From assembly GCF_021378075.1 (NCBI RefSeq), contig NZ_JAJUOS010000004.1:1-64000 (forward strand): a stretch of DNA of 64,000 nucleotides, in the 5' to 3' direction. This DNA is from Rhodobacter flavimaris. GTDB lineage: Bacteria > Pseudomonadota > Alphaproteobacteria > Rhodobacterales > Rhodobacteraceae. The notes under the pieces are model-generated. The model searched no databases, was not told the DNA's origin, and saw only the letters and a program-made list of their open reading frames with translations. Below are positions 9,734 through 18,839 of this stretch, in pieces. The number at the start of each line of letters is the position of its first letter. Position 1 is the first letter of the stretch. Position numbers and translations under genes: made by a program.

Positions 9734-9877
9734 GTGAACAGCTGAATTTACTCAAAACAGGGGGTTCAGCGTGCGGGCGAACTGATTGAGTTACCTTTAT
9801 CTCAACCGGCTGGACGTTATCATTGGTTGAAGCGTGTCACACCGAAAGACCCACCGCCTTCGGGCTACACTTGCTTT

Positions 9878-10588
9878 TCAGATGAGTTGCTCTGCGAGAT
9901 CGCCAAAATCACGCGCTACGATATCGAACTCTTCATCAAAATCGGTGCCCGAGTAATCTTCGCCCGGATCTTCCAGTCGCGGGAGGATGTATGCTGACCG
10001 ATATCCGCTCGCGATTGCTGCGCGGAGATCGCTTGGATGGGCCGCGACCATCATGATTTCATTCGGTGAGTTGTCGAGGACCTCGGCCGCACGGATGTAA
10101 CAGCGGGGATCGGGTTTGTAGACGCCGAGAACGTCACATGACAGGATCAAGTCCCAATCAATCCCGTTCCTTCGCGACGATCCGACAGCCATGGTGCAAC
10201 TGAGAATAGTCAGCGGAGCTACTACGTATTTCGTCCGGAGCAAGGCGAGAGCCTCCCTTGCTCCGGACCAAGCCGGCATGTTGCGCCAAGCGCGACCAAG
10301 TGTGCCTGACGCGTCCATGGGCAGTTCGCCCAGACCCGCTTCACGCCAAGCCGCCGCAACGACCCGAGTCAGCATTTGGTCCGATGTGTGCCAGGGTTCG
10401 GTTCCTCGCATTACGGCAGTGTTCAACTCGAGGAACTTCGCGCGACAGGTCATCGAAAATGCTGCCTTGTCGACTTGCGGTGCAAGTTCCTCCGGAAGCA
10501 CCTCGGTGAGTGCTTCGACGATAGCGGTGTTCCAGTCGAAGACGGTGCCGCCGATATCGAAGATCAATGTTCGAACTTCACGCTCCAT
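9878..10588 (-). CDS. HAD-superfamily hydrolase, haloacid dehalogenase type II-like
   Basis: The 236-aa protein has the HAD motifs in order: FDIGGTVFDW with nucleophile Asp11, the SCT motif-II segment, VYKPDPR with the conserved Lys, and the acidic last motif near MMVAAHPSDLRAA. The DxxGT arrangement and length resemble L-2-haloacid dehalogenases (FDAYGT). A general phosphatase or dehalogenase role fits, and the substrate is unknown. The gene stands alone, flanked by a repeat copy and a long intergenic region. Confidence 0.75.
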   Translation of the reverse strand: MEREVRTLIFDIGGTVFDWNTAIVEALTEVLPEELAPQVDKAAFSMTCRAKFLELNTAVMRGTEPWHTSDQMLTRVVAAAWREAGLGELPMDASGTLGRAWRNMPAWSGAREALALLRTKYVVAPLTILSCTMAVGSSRRNGIDWDLILSCDVLGVYKPDPRCYIRAAEVLDNSPNEIMMVAAHPSDLRAAIASGYRSAYILPRLEDPGEDYSGTDFDEEFDIVARDFGDLAEQLI

Positions 10589-11072
10589 GGAACTTTGTCT
10601 CCGCTCCAGACCGCTTCATACAGAATATCCTGTCATTGCGACGACAGCTAGGAAAACTCCGGCAAGCCGCGACCCGATTGTGCCTATGGGCTGCCCGTTT
10701 CCTGGCGTTCGCTAGACACACGATGTGAGACGATCGAGCGTGGGGACGTGACGCTCTGAACTGAAAAGGCCACTTACTCGTTTGCATCTTTCGAAAACAA
10801 GCATGTCGCGCGGGGCACTTGGAGCGTTCGCAGGCTTTCATGCAGCCTGAGCGGACAACCGTCCGTCGCAGGTGCGGAAGCGCGCCAGCCAAAATCCGCA
10901 GAAATCGGCCCCTATGCAAAGCCGCCGGAAGAGTTCGCAATGCCGAACCGATCTGTGAATGCCGCCGCCGATACAACTCATTTTGGGGGAAATGATCAGC
11001 TTTTCCCGTTTGCACGTGGCGGCTTGGCCGGGGCGCGATTTGGAATCACGTCAGTTGGTTAACTGACCCGGA
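10589..11072. other. intergenic region without a recognisable gene
   Basis: These 484 nt separate two minus-strand genes. The open frames here have no family resemblance or ribosome sites that I can defend. I see no tRNA, clear terminator or IS relic. Confidence 0.4.
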
Positions 11073-11669
11073 TCACTCCGGATGCGCTCCCGCGTCGCCG
11101 ACAGGCTTCGTGAACAAGATCCATTCGCTGGCATCGACATCCCAGTCGCCTTTGACAACTGGACGGCGGGCAACCGGTCGGTAACCCTTTGCCGAATAGA
11201 GGCGGAGCGCATCTTTATGCGTATCCTCGGCGATCAGGCTAATGGTGTCGTGACCGGCGGCAGCGGCGATTTCTTCAGCGTGGGCCAACAGGGCGCTGCC
11301 CAAACCCTTGCCGCGAAAGGCCTCGTAGGTGGCCAGAACGTTCAGATACCATGACCCCGGTGCGAGAGCCTCCAGTTCCAGCAGTGGCACGAAAATCGGC
11401 GGCGTGTCCGGGGCGATCGGCCCGGGTTCGTCCTCGGCGGCATATCCGAGCAGGCAGGCGCCGACTGCGCCATCGACTTCGGCCAGCCAGGCGTTGCTGT
11501 AGGAGAAGTTCCCGCTATCGCGCGCCGCGCGTTCCTGTCCGAGCGCCCAAGGGTCGCCCTCAGGGCCGACTGTCTTTCGCCAGAAATGCAGCGGCAGGTC
11601 ATCGGCCGCCATGTTGATGAAGCGCACCAGATGGGGGGCATCCGATGCCGTCGCCTTGCGGATTTCCAT
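11073..11669 (-). CDS. GNAT family N-acetyltransferase
   Basis: From the ATG at 11669, which has GAGGA at the right distance upstream, the product has 198 aa. The acetyl-CoA loop reads RGKGLGSALLAHAEEIAAA. The C-terminal LYSAKGYRPVARR segment is the usual GNAT end, in which the Tyr lies near the acceptor. It acetylates an unknown amine. The ATG at 11675 sits directly on the ribosome site and is less likely. The gene is divergent from a cupin gene, with about 160 nt between them. Confidence 0.82.
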   Translation of the reverse strand: MEIRKATASDAPHLVRFINMAADDLPLHFWRKTVGPEGDPWALGQERAARDSGNFSYSNAWLAEVDGAVGACLLGYAAEDEPGPIAPDTPPIFVPLLELEALAPGSWYLNVLATYEAFRGKGLGSALLAHAEEIAAAAGHDTISLIAEDTHKDALRLYSAKGYRPVARRPVVKGDWDVDASEWILFTKPVGDAGAHPE

Positions 11670-11830
11670 AGTCATTCCTCGTCCCTGCCTGTTCCGGTAT
11701 TTGACCGATTTGGCGTCCACTGGCCAGTCCCCTCGGCTATCATGCAATCGATCATATCATCTGGCTTGCGCTACGCGCAGGCGCCGCCTACCAAATGCTT
11801 TGACCAACGAGGCGCCTCACGAGGATAGAA

Positions 11831-12184
11831 ATGAGCGATACGGTTTTCCGCTTCCCCGCACCCGGCCCGGAGCCCATCACCGCCGATCTGGACGGCTGGA
11901 CGAAGATCGAGGGCAACCCGACAATGCGCTACTGGGTGCAGCATAGCTCGCTCGACGGCAGCATGATCTCGGGCACTTGGGAGGCCACGACCGGCACCTG
12001 GCGCGCGAGCTACCAGTTCTACGAGTTCGTTCACCTGATCGAGGGCCGCATCACCATCACCCCCGACGGCGGTGAACCGGTGACACTGATGCCTGGCGAC
12101 GCCTTCGTGGTCGAGCCGTCTTTCAGGGGTACCTGGACTATTGAGGAGCCGGTGCGCAAGCACTTCGCCATCAAGTTGAAGTAA
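11831..12184 (+). CDS. small cupin-domain protein (DUF861/cupin_3 type)
   Basis: This 117-aa protein is a single cupin barrel. The phrases ISGTWEATTGTWRASYQFYEFVHLIEGRITITPDGG and LMPGDAFVVEPSFRGTW match the cupin_3 family, which includes ureidoglycine aminohydrolase-like proteins. GAGGATAG precedes the ATG. It is followed 70 nt later by an amidohydrolase gene on the same strand, so the two could share a transcript. The substrate cannot be read from the sequence. Confidence 0.78.
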   Translation: MSDTVFRFPAPGPEPITADLDGWTKIEGNPTMRYWVQHSSLDGSMISGTWEATTGTWRASYQFYEFVHLIEGRITITPDGGEPVTLMPGDAFVVEPSFRGTWTIEEPVRKHFAIKLK

Positions 12185-12255
12185 GTGATGCCGCTGTTCC
12201 GGTGATCCTTTCGCGCCCATGACGGGGGCAGGACGGCAGCCGGAATTCTCGGGAT

Positions 12256-13932
12256 ATGCCCCACATGACCACCGCCGATCTGATCCTGACCCATGCTCGC
12301 GTCCTGACCATGGACCCGGACCGCCCCCGCGCCGAGGCGGTTGCAGTTGCGGGTGAGCGCATCCTCGCTGTGGGTGGTGCGGCAGAGATCGCGGCGCTGG
12401 CGGGGCCCAGAACCCGGATCATCGATGCGGGTGGGCAAACGGTGTTGCCCGGTTTTTTCGAGGGGCATGTGCATCTGGGGCTTGGCGGTGCAGACCTCAC
12501 GCATCTTCACATCGGCCATCTGCACGGCGCCGAGGCGGTCGCCACCGCTTTCCGCGACTTTGCCGCTGAGAACCCCGACGCGCCGCTGCTTATGGCGCAG
12601 GAGGCGCATTACGGTATCCTCGACAAACCCACCACGCGCCACGACCTCGACGCGATGATCGCGGATCGTCCCATCGCGATGATGGCGCCCGATCTGCACA
12701 CGGTCTGGGCCAACACCGCCGCGCTCGAGGCCGCCGGGCTGCTGCATGGCGCCGAGATGCCGCATGGCCACGAGGTCGTGATGGGGGAAGACGGCCTTGC
12801 CACTGGCGAATTGCGCGAGTTCGAGGCCTTCGGTCCGTTGATCGCCTATTCGGGTGAGGGGCGCATCAACCTTGGCATCGCCACGGGCGAAGAGCCCGAT
12901 CCCTGGCCCACGGAGACCGAGCGCGCCGCCGACAAGGCGCTGCTGCTGAAAGGGATGGAGCATTGCGCGGCGCATGGCGTGACCAGCCTCGTCAACATGG
13001 ACGGCAACCGCTACACGCTAGAACTGCTGTCTGAGATGCAAGCCGAGGGTACGTTGGCACTACGGGTCAAGGTGCCCTTCCATTTCAAACCGCACATGGA
13101 GCTGAGCGCGCTTGATCGCGCCTCGGCGATGGCCTCGGACTTCGACGATGACTGGATCAGTTCCGGCTTCGTCAAGATGTTCATGGACGGTGTGATCGAC
13201 AGCAGCACCGCTTACATGCTCCAGGACTATCCCAGCCAGCCAGGCCACCGGTCAGAGCCGCTTTTCGCGCCCGAGCTTTTCAAGGAAATCGCCACCGAGA
13301 TCGACCGGCGCGGCTTGCAGATTGCAGTTCATGCCATCGGAGACGGTGCGGTTCGAACGGTGATTGACGGTTATCAGGCCGCCCGCGCAGCCAACGGCCC
13401 CCGCGATAGCCGGCACCGTATCGAGCATATAGAGCTGATCGACCCAGCCGATGTCCCGCGGATGGGCGCGCTTGGTATCACTGGCAGCCTGCAACCGCCC
13501 CATGCGCCCGGAGCGATGGATTTCCCGCTGCAACCGACGCTGTCGCTGATCCGGGAGGAGCGTTGGGTGGATGCCTACCAGTGGCGCAGCCTCGCCGAGG
13601 CGGGTGCCCCCGTCGCTTTCTCAAGTGATTGGCCAGTGGCAGACGTTTCGGTGCTGCGCGGCATTACGGCGGCACTGACACGCGCGCCCTACGATGGCGC
13701 CCGCGACGAACGGCTGTCCCAGATGGAGACGTTGCGCGCCTATACCTCGGGCGCAGCCTGGGCGGCACATCGCGACCACGTGACGGGAAGCCTGCGTCCA
13801 GGACTTGCCGCAGACCTCGTAATGCTGGGCGGGGACATAGAAGCCACGGCCCCAGACAAGATTTCCGATCTGGGAGTGATCCTGACGATTTGCGGTGGCC
13901 GCATCATCCATGGTGCTGGATTTTCCGCCTGA
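12256..13932 (+). CDS. YtcJ-type metal-dependent amidohydrolase
   Basis: The 558-aa protein has the amidohydrolase-superfamily landmarks: GFFEGHVHLG (first metal His pair), KMFMDGVIDSSTAY (bridging Lys), AVHAIGDGA, RHRIEHIELI and FSSDWPVADV (catalytic Asp). The C-terminal segment (HVTGSLRPGLAADLVML) rebuilds the small beta domain. YtcJ relatives hydrolyse N-substituted formamides or similar amides, and the true substrate here is unknown. A second Met three codons downstream is an alternative start. Confidence 0.85.
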   Translation: MPHMTTADLILTHARVLTMDPDRPRAEAVAVAGERILAVGGAAEIAALAGPRTRIIDAGGQTVLPGFFEGHVHLGLGGADLTHLHIGHLHGAEAVATAFRDFAAENPDAPLLMAQEAHYGILDKPTTRHDLDAMIADRPIAMMAPDLHTVWANTAALEAAGLLHGAEMPHGHEVVMGEDGLATGELREFEAFGPLIAYSGEGRINLGIATGEEPDPWPTETERAADKALLLKGMEHCAAHGVTSLVNMDGNRYTLELLSEMQAEGTLALRVKVPFHFKPHMELSALDRASAMASDFDDDWISSGFVKMFMDGVIDSSTAYMLQDYPSQPGHRSEPLFAPELFKEIATEIDRRGLQIAVHAIGDGAVRTVIDGYQAARAANGPRDSRHRIEHIELIDPADVPRMGALGITGSLQPPHAPGAMDFPLQPTLSLIREERWVDAYQWRSLAEAGAPVAFSSDWPVADVSVLRGITAALTRAPYDGARDERLSQMETLRAYTSGAAWAAHRDHVTGSLRPGLAADLVMLGGDIEATAPDKISDLGVILTICGGRIIHGAGFSA

Positions 13933-14050
13933 CCAAACTGATCGCTGTCGGTTGAGCCACATAAACGAGGGCGCAGTTCTGCTGGGCCGTCTAGAGCTCG
14001 TTGCGGTTTGGATCCCCTTGCCGCGCGTTAACAGGATCCGCTCTTGCACA

Positions 14051-14881
14051 TCATTCGAACGCCCTGTCGCGACGCGGGCGCAAGTTACGCAATGCAAGCG
14101 CGACCAGGAACAGCGCCGTCAGGATCAACACGATCGTCGGCGCAGGTGCCGCGTCTAGCCAGAAGGACGCATAGGTCCCGGTGATGCCTGCAAATACGGC
14201 TACAACCACAGAGGCCACAAGCATGGAGGCGAAACGCCGTGTCAGCAGGAAGGCAACGGCGCCCGGAGCAATCAGGTAGGCAATCGACAGGATGATGCCC
14301 ACCGACGACAGCATCGACACGATCGTTGCGGAAAGGATCGCGAGCAGGCCGTAATGTATCCAGCCGACCGGCAGCCCGATCATCTGCGCCTGCACCGGGT
14401 CAAAGCTATGGGCCAGAAAATCACGCCACTTGATCGCGAGGATCAGGGTCACCCCGCCAGAGATCAACCCGGCAGCCCAGAGTTCACCCGCGTCCACTCC
14501 GAGCATGTTGCCGAACAGAATGTGGTCAAGGTGGATCGATGACTCGATCTGCGTGTAGATCACGATGCCTGCGCCGAACATCCCCGAGAATACAATTCCC
14601 ATCACGGTGTCCTGCTTGATCCGAGAGTGGTCCTTGATAAATCCCGTGATGAGGGCACAGAAAAGCCCTGCCAGAAACGCCCCGATTATCAAGGGTATCC
14701 CCGCGATATAGGCCAGCACGACACCGGGCAGAACCGCGTGGCTCATGGCATCCCCCATCAGCGACCACCCCTTCAGCACGAGGAAGGCACTCAGCATCGC
14801 CGCCGCGGGAGCGATCAGCACCACGACCAGCAGCGCGTTCTGCATGAAGGGAAACTGAAATGGCAGGAGCAGATCGCTCAT
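14051..14881 (-). CDS. sitD: metal (Mn/Fe) ABC transporter permease, SitD-like
   Basis: This 276-aa protein of the ABC-3 family has about eight membrane helices and the family phrases LKGWSLMGDAMSHAVLPGVVLAY and SVGIILSIAYLIAPGAVAFLLT. It is the last gene of a four-gene minus-strand operon. Its ATG overlaps the preceding stop by 4 nt. Two different permeases, as here, are typical of SitABCD systems importing Mn(II)/Fe(II). It ends about 120 nt from the convergent amidohydrolase gene. Confidence 0.87.
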   Translation of the reverse strand: MSDLLLPFQFPFMQNALLVVVLIAPAAAMLSAFLVLKGWSLMGDAMSHAVLPGVVLAYIAGIPLIIGAFLAGLFCALITGFIKDHSRIKQDTVMGIVFSGMFGAGIVIYTQIESSIHLDHILFGNMLGVDAGELWAAGLISGGVTLILAIKWRDFLAHSFDPVQAQMIGLPVGWIHYGLLAILSATIVSMLSSVGIILSIAYLIAPGAVAFLLTRRFASMLVASVVVAVFAGITGTYASFWLDAAPAPTIVLILTALFLVALALRNLRPRRDRAFE

Positions 14882-15735
14882 TGAGCTGGCCTCCTCAAGG
14901 CGGCTTTCGCCCGTGCTCGCGCCGCCAAAAGCCCGTGTTTGGGCGCCAGGACCAGCGCGATGGCAAAGAGGGCGGTCTGCAAGCAGACGATGACGCCGCC
15001 CGTCGCTCCATCAAGGAAATAGCTGACATAGGCTCCGAACGCCGAGGTGATCGATCCGATCGCCACCGACAGTATCAGCAGCGACAGGAAGCGGTCAGTC
15101 AGCAGATAGGCGGTAGCCCCAGGGGTAACGACAAGCGCTATGACCAGGAATGCGCCGACCGTCTGCATCGCCGCAACGGTGACTGCCGACAGCAGCGTGA
15201 AGAACACCAGCTTCAGCGCGGTGACGTTCAGCCCGATCGACCGGGCATGGGCCTCGTCGAAGAACACCGCCAGAAGATCGCGCCATTTCGCAAGCAATAC
15301 GACCAGTGACACGCCCCCAATGATCGCAAGCTGCAGCGTGTCGCCGGGTGTGATCGCAAGGATATTCCCCATGATGATCGTCTGGATCGACACGGCCATC
15401 GGGTTCAGGGACGCCATGAAGAGTCCGAGGCCGAAGAACGCGGTGAAGATCAGGCCGATGACCACATCCTCTTTCAGGCCGGACCTTTGGCGCAAAAATA
15501 GCATCGACAGCGCAGCGAGTCCCCCGGACAGGAAGGCACCGAGCGCGAAGGGCAGTCCGAGCATGTAGGCCCCCACCACGCCGGGGACCACCGAATGGGA
15601 AAGGGCGTCACCGATCAGCGACCAGCCCTTGAGCATCAAATACGCCGACAGAAAGGCGCAGACAGCCCCAACCAGTGCCGAGACCCAGATAGCGGTTGTC
15701 ATGTAGCCATACTGAAATGGCTCCAACCAAGTCAT
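14878..15735 (-). CDS. sitC: metal (Mn/Fe) ABC transporter permease, SitC-like
   Basis: This 285-aa ABC-3 permease is paralogous to its neighbour, with the matching phrases LKGWSLIGDALSHSVVPGVVGAY and TVGAFLVIALVVTPGATAYLLT. It forms the membrane channel together with the SitD-like subunit. Both ends of the gene overlap neighbours by 4 nt (ATGA). The Arg/Ala-rich C-terminal tail is cytoplasmic by inference. Confidence 0.87.
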   Translation of the reverse strand: MTWLEPFQYGYMTTAIWVSALVGAVCAFLSAYLMLKGWSLIGDALSHSVVPGVVGAYMLGLPFALGAFLSGGLAALSMLFLRQRSGLKEDVVIGLIFTAFFGLGLFMASLNPMAVSIQTIIMGNILAITPGDTLQLAIIGGVSLVVLLAKWRDLLAVFFDEAHARSIGLNVTALKLVFFTLLSAVTVAAMQTVGAFLVIALVVTPGATAYLLTDRFLSLLILSVAIGSITSAFGAYVSYFLDGATGGVIVCLQTALFAIALVLAPKHGLLAARARAKAALRRPAQ

Positions 15736-16589
15736 GTAGAGTGCCCCTTAACCGTTCGGGCGCGATCATCGTAGATAACCAGTGGCCGTTCATCGTCTGT
15801 GAAGATGTTGAGCTTGCGTGGGTCCTCATCCTCGTGCAGCCGCTGTCCCTCCAGCAGGAAGTGCCGCAAAACGCCACCGAAGGCTTCCTTCAGGTTCTCG
15901 GGGGTAAATACCTCCGCCGTGCGTCCGTGGGCCAGCACGGTTCCCTTCACCAGGACAACATGGTCACAAAACTCGGGAACTGATCCGAGGTTGTGCGTGG
16001 CGACCAGCATGACCCGCCCTTCCTCGCGCAGGTCACGCAAGAGGGCGATGATCTGTTCTTCGGTCGTCACGTCTACACCCGTGAAGGGCTCGTCCAGCAG
16101 GATGACCTGAGCATCCTGCGCAAGTGCCCGCGCGAGGAAGACGCGCTTTTTCTGCCCTCCGGACAGCTCGCCAATCTGGCGGCGGCGCAATTCGCTTATG
16201 TCCACCCGTGCGAGCGCTGCGGCGACGGCTTCGTGATCGGCAGGCCGTGGCCTGCGCAGAAAGCCCATATGACCGTAACGCCCCATCATCACCACGTCCT
16301 CGACCAGCACGGGGAAAGTCCAGTCGACCTCTTCGGCCTGCGGGACATAGGCAATGGCCTGGCGCTTCATCATCGTACGGACCGGTTCGCCAAGGATTTC
16401 GATCTTGCCCGTCGAGACCGGGACGAACCCCATGAGAGCCTTGAACAGAGTCGACTTGCCGGCTCCATTCACTCCGACCAGGGCCGTGATCGTTCCGCGC
16501 GGAATCGTAAAGCTGGTGTCGCGCAGCGCGGTGTGGCCATTGCGGTAGGTGACTGTCAGGCCTTGGGCGCGGATGCCGACGTCAGTCAT
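15732..16589 (-). CDS. sitB: metal (Mn/Fe) ABC transporter ATP-binding protein, SitB-like
   Basis: The 285-aa ATPase carries Walker A GVNGAGKST (about residues 38-46), the signature LSGGQKKRV, Walker B VILLDEPF and the switch His in ATHN. It powers the two downstream permeases. A 40-residue C-terminal extension beyond the nucleotide-binding domain is common in Mn/Zn importers of this family. It overlaps both flanking genes by 4 nt. Confidence 0.9.
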   Translation of the reverse strand: MTDVGIRAQGLTVTYRNGHTALRDTSFTIPRGTITALVGVNGAGKSTLFKALMGFVPVSTGKIEILGEPVRTMMKRQAIAYVPQAEEVDWTFPVLVEDVVMMGRYGHMGFLRRPRPADHEAVAAALARVDISELRRRQIGELSGGQKKRVFLARALAQDAQVILLDEPFTGVDVTTEEQIIALLRDLREEGRVMLVATHNLGSVPEFCDHVVLVKGTVLAHGRTAEVFTPENLKEAFGGVLRHFLLEGQRLHEDEDPRKLNIFTDDERPLVIYDDRARTVKGHST

Positions 16590-17488
16590 TCCTGCAACCC
16601 ACCCACGATCGTTTCGGATGTGACCCGCAACAGGTCCAGATAGGTCGGCACCGGGCCGTCGGGTTCCGAAATACTGTCGACGTAGAGTACGCCGCCATAT
16701 TCCGCACCGGTCTCACGCGCAACTTGGCGCGCCGGTTTGTCTGAAACCGTGCTTTCAGAAAAAACCACGGGGATATTATGTGCGCGCACTGTATCGATCA
16801 CCGCGCGCACCTGCTGCGGCGTCCCCTGCGCATCGGCGTTGATCGGCCAGAGGTACACTTCCTGCAGATCGAAATCGCGGGCGAGGTATGAAAACGCGCC
16901 CTCGGATGTCACGAGCCAGCGACGCTCCGGGGGCAGCGCGCGCGCGGTCGCGCGCAGTGGCCCTATGACCTCTGCGATCTGTCGCTTGTAGGCTTCGGCA
17001 TTCGCCGCATAAGTCTCGGCATTGGACGGATCCGCCTTGCTCAGGGCGTCACGAATATTGTCGACATAGATCTCGGCGGAATCCAGCGCCATCCAGGCAT
17101 GCGGGTTGGGCTTGCCGGCATAATCCCCGCCAGAGATCGCGATCGGCACCACGCCATCGGAAATTGTCGCGTCGGGAACGTCACGCAGGTTCGAGAAGAA
17201 CTGCTCGAACCAGCGTTCAAGAAACAGCCCGTTCCAAAGGATCAGGTCTGCGTCCTGCGCCTTCACCAGGTCGCGCGGAGTGGGCGAATAATCGTGAATC
17301 TCGGCGCCGGGCCTCGTGATCGAAACGACCTCGGCCGCGTCGCCCGCCACATTCTGCGCCATATCCGCAATGACCGTGAAGGTCGTGACGACCTTGAGCT
17401 TGCCTTCGGCGCAGGCAGGTCCGGCAACTGCCGATAGTGCCAGACTCGCAATCAATCCCAGAACTGCCGTTCTGCCGGTCATCGCCAT
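16586..17488 (-). CDS. sitA: periplasmic Mn/Fe-binding protein of ABC transporter, SitA-like
   Basis: The 300-aa protein has a signal peptide ending near ACA-27 and the cluster A-I fold. Four metal ligands are visible: His65 (EIHDYSPT), His130 (NPHAWM), Glu196 (SEGAF) and Asp271 (VDSI). This H-H-E-D set and its spacing match PsaA/SitA Mn receptors and not ZnuA, which has a His-rich loop absent here. It is the first gene of the operon and sits behind a perfect palindrome shared with the divergent Fur-family gene. Confidence 0.9.
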   Translation of the reverse strand: MAMTGRTAVLGLIASLALSAVAGPACAEGKLKVVTTFTVIADMAQNVAGDAAEVVSITRPGAEIHDYSPTPRDLVKAQDADLILWNGLFLERWFEQFFSNLRDVPDATISDGVVPIAISGGDYAGKPNPHAWMALDSAEIYVDNIRDALSKADPSNAETYAANAEAYKRQIAEVIGPLRATARALPPERRWLVTSEGAFSYLARDFDLQEVYLWPINADAQGTPQQVRAVIDTVRAHNIPVVFSESTVSDKPARQVARETGAEYGGVLYVDSISEPDGPVPTYLDLLRVTSETIVGGLQE

Positions 17489-17545
17489 CTCCTATTCCTG
17501 TTCGCCCTAAATGCATCTCGGAATGATTTGCAACTGTCAAGGAGA

Positions 17546-17562
17546 ATGCAAATCATTTGCAT
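17546..17562. promoter_or_regulatory. Fur/Mur-type operator between sitA and the regulator gene
   Basis: ATGCAAATCATTTGCAT is a perfect 8-1-8 palindrome. A further inverted copy of its half (ATGATTTGCA) lies at 17523-17532. The TGCAAAT...ATTTGCA form resembles the Mur-responsive sequences known upstream of alphaproteobacterial mntH and sit genes. The site lies between divergent sitA and the Fur-family gene and may control both. Confidence 0.7.
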
Positions 17563-17604
17563 CTGGCACTTGCATGCTTCCCATGAAATGCGCGAAAAAA
17601 AACC

Positions 17605-18048
17605 ATGAACGAAATCGACCGCCGAACCGAGAAACTCACCAGCGCACTGCGTGACGCAGGGGTGCGCATTACGCGTCAAAGGGCCGCTCTGCTGTCGGTT
17701 CTGGCTGAGGCCGAGGACCACCCCGAAGCGATCGAGTTACAACGTCGTGCGGAAGGCGTCGTGCCCGGCATCTCGCTCTCGACCGTTTATCGAACACTGA
17801 CAGAGCTGGAGTCCCAAGGTGTTATCCTGCGCCATCAGTTCGCGGGCACGCCTGCCCGGTTCGAGCACACCGAGACGACGCACCATGACCATATGATCGA
17901 CGTGGATACCGGCGAGGTGGTGGAATTCGCCAACGACCGGATCGAGCGCCTTCAGGCCGAGATCGCGGAAGCGATGGGTTATGAGATCGTGCACCATCGG
18001 CTTGAACTTTACGTGCGCAGGAAAAGCAGCACGCGAACTGCGGAGTGA
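17605..18048 (+). CDS. mur: Fur-family metal regulator, probably Mur (manganese)
   Basis: The 147-aa protein has the Fur winged helix (ALRDAGVRITRQRAALL...GISLSTVYRTLTELE) and the metal-sensing segment TTHHDHMIDVDTGEVVEF. The C-terminal CxxC pairs of Zn-binding Fur proteins are absent. In alphaproteobacteria the Fur homologue beside sit genes usually responds to manganese and represses them, so I infer Mur. It is divergent from sitA with a palindromic operator between. Classical iron Fur cannot be excluded from sequence alone. Confidence 0.85.
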   Translation: MNEIDRRTEKLTSALRDAGVRITRQRAALLSVLAEAEDHPEAIELQRRAEGVVPGISLSTVYRTLTELESQGVILRHQFAGTPARFEHTETTHHDHMIDVDTGEVVEFANDRIERLQAEIAEAMGYEIVHHRLELYVRRKSSTRTAE

Positions 18049-18133
18049 ATGTCGCTTTGTGAAGGAAGGTCCGTTTCGCGGGCGTCCAGCGGCAACGGAG
18101 TACGTCCTCAATGTTAGGGCGCTGGGCCTGGGA

Positions 18134-18361
18134 CACATAAGCAGGCCATCACAGTCGTGGTCAGAGCGACGGCGGAGAGGGCGATCTTCGGCCACTCGTC
18201 CTAACGTGAAGAAAATCCCTTTGCCTACCGAACATGAATTCGATCCGGCTCCGGCGGCACTGGTCGTATTGGATGGGGTTGTCGCGGAACCCCTCGGTCC
18301 GGAATGCTGGGATGTATCCCCCTTTTCTTTCAGCGCGTCGCGGAACCAATCAGCATGATAG
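18134..18361 (-). pseudogene. IS5-family transposase C-terminal relic
   Basis: Read on the minus strand with frameshifts, the region gives DWFRDALKEKG, NPIQYDQCRR, RIEFMFGR and, near the end, ALSAVALTTTVMACL. These are the successive closing motifs of IS5-family transposases (RIE.MFGRLKDWRR...FLSAIALAATV). The N-terminal two thirds are missing, and the terminal repeats were not found. Confidence 0.75.
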
Positions 18362-18391
18362 AACCCCTCGGAGCGCAGCCAGTCCCCTTAT

Positions 18392-18461
18392 GGACGGCTC
18401 TTCGGCAGCGCGGCAGGGCCGGTATCGTCGCTGACCTGACACGCAGTCATGAGAGACTTGG
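18392..18461 (+). repeat. diverged repeat copy B
   Basis: This copy matches 9675-9733 in order and orientation, with roughly four of five bases shared over the best 40 nt. An 11-nt insertion follows GGACGGCTC. It lies directly before the point where a TRAP permease gene is cut, so it may be the outer end of the element that truncated that gene. Confidence 0.5.
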
Positions 18462-18479
18462 ATTGGCAGCCCCAGGGGT

Positions 18480-18839
18480 CCGCTGCCGGTCAACCGCTAC
18501 GTGATCATGGTGCTGATCCTGGTGCTCTACCTGCTCCTGGGCTGCGTGCTTGACTCGATGGCCATGGTGGTTCTGACCGTGCCGATCCTGTTCCCGGTCG
18601 TGACCGGTCTCGGGTTTGATCCGATCTGGTTCGGCGTGCTGGTGGTTGTCGCGATCGAGCTGGGGCTGATCATACCACCTATCGGGATGAACGCCTTTGT
18701 CATCAACTCGGTCGAGTGCGATATCGGTCTGGCGACCATCTACCGCGGCCTTGTGCCCTTCATTCTAATCGACGTCATCCGTTGGGGCGTGCTTCTGGCC
18801 CTCCCCTCAATCGCGCTGTTCTTGCCAAACCTGATGTAA
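18480..18839 (+). pseudogene. 3' fragment of a TRAP transporter large permease (DctM)
   Basis: The frame gives about 119 codons of the C-terminal end of a DctM protein: LPVNRYVIMVLILVLYLLLG, then LDSMAMVVLTVPILFPVV and ELGLIIPPIGMNAFVIN. Intact DctM proteins have about 430 aa. The upstream part has been replaced by IS debris. The stop codon is natural, so only the 5' part was lost. Confidence 0.85.

Noticed and set aside
10578-11015. Possible 145-aa minus-strand gene between the HAD and GNAT genes
   Set aside because: It overlaps the HAD start, lacks a ribosome site and has an Arg/His/Cys composition without any family pattern.
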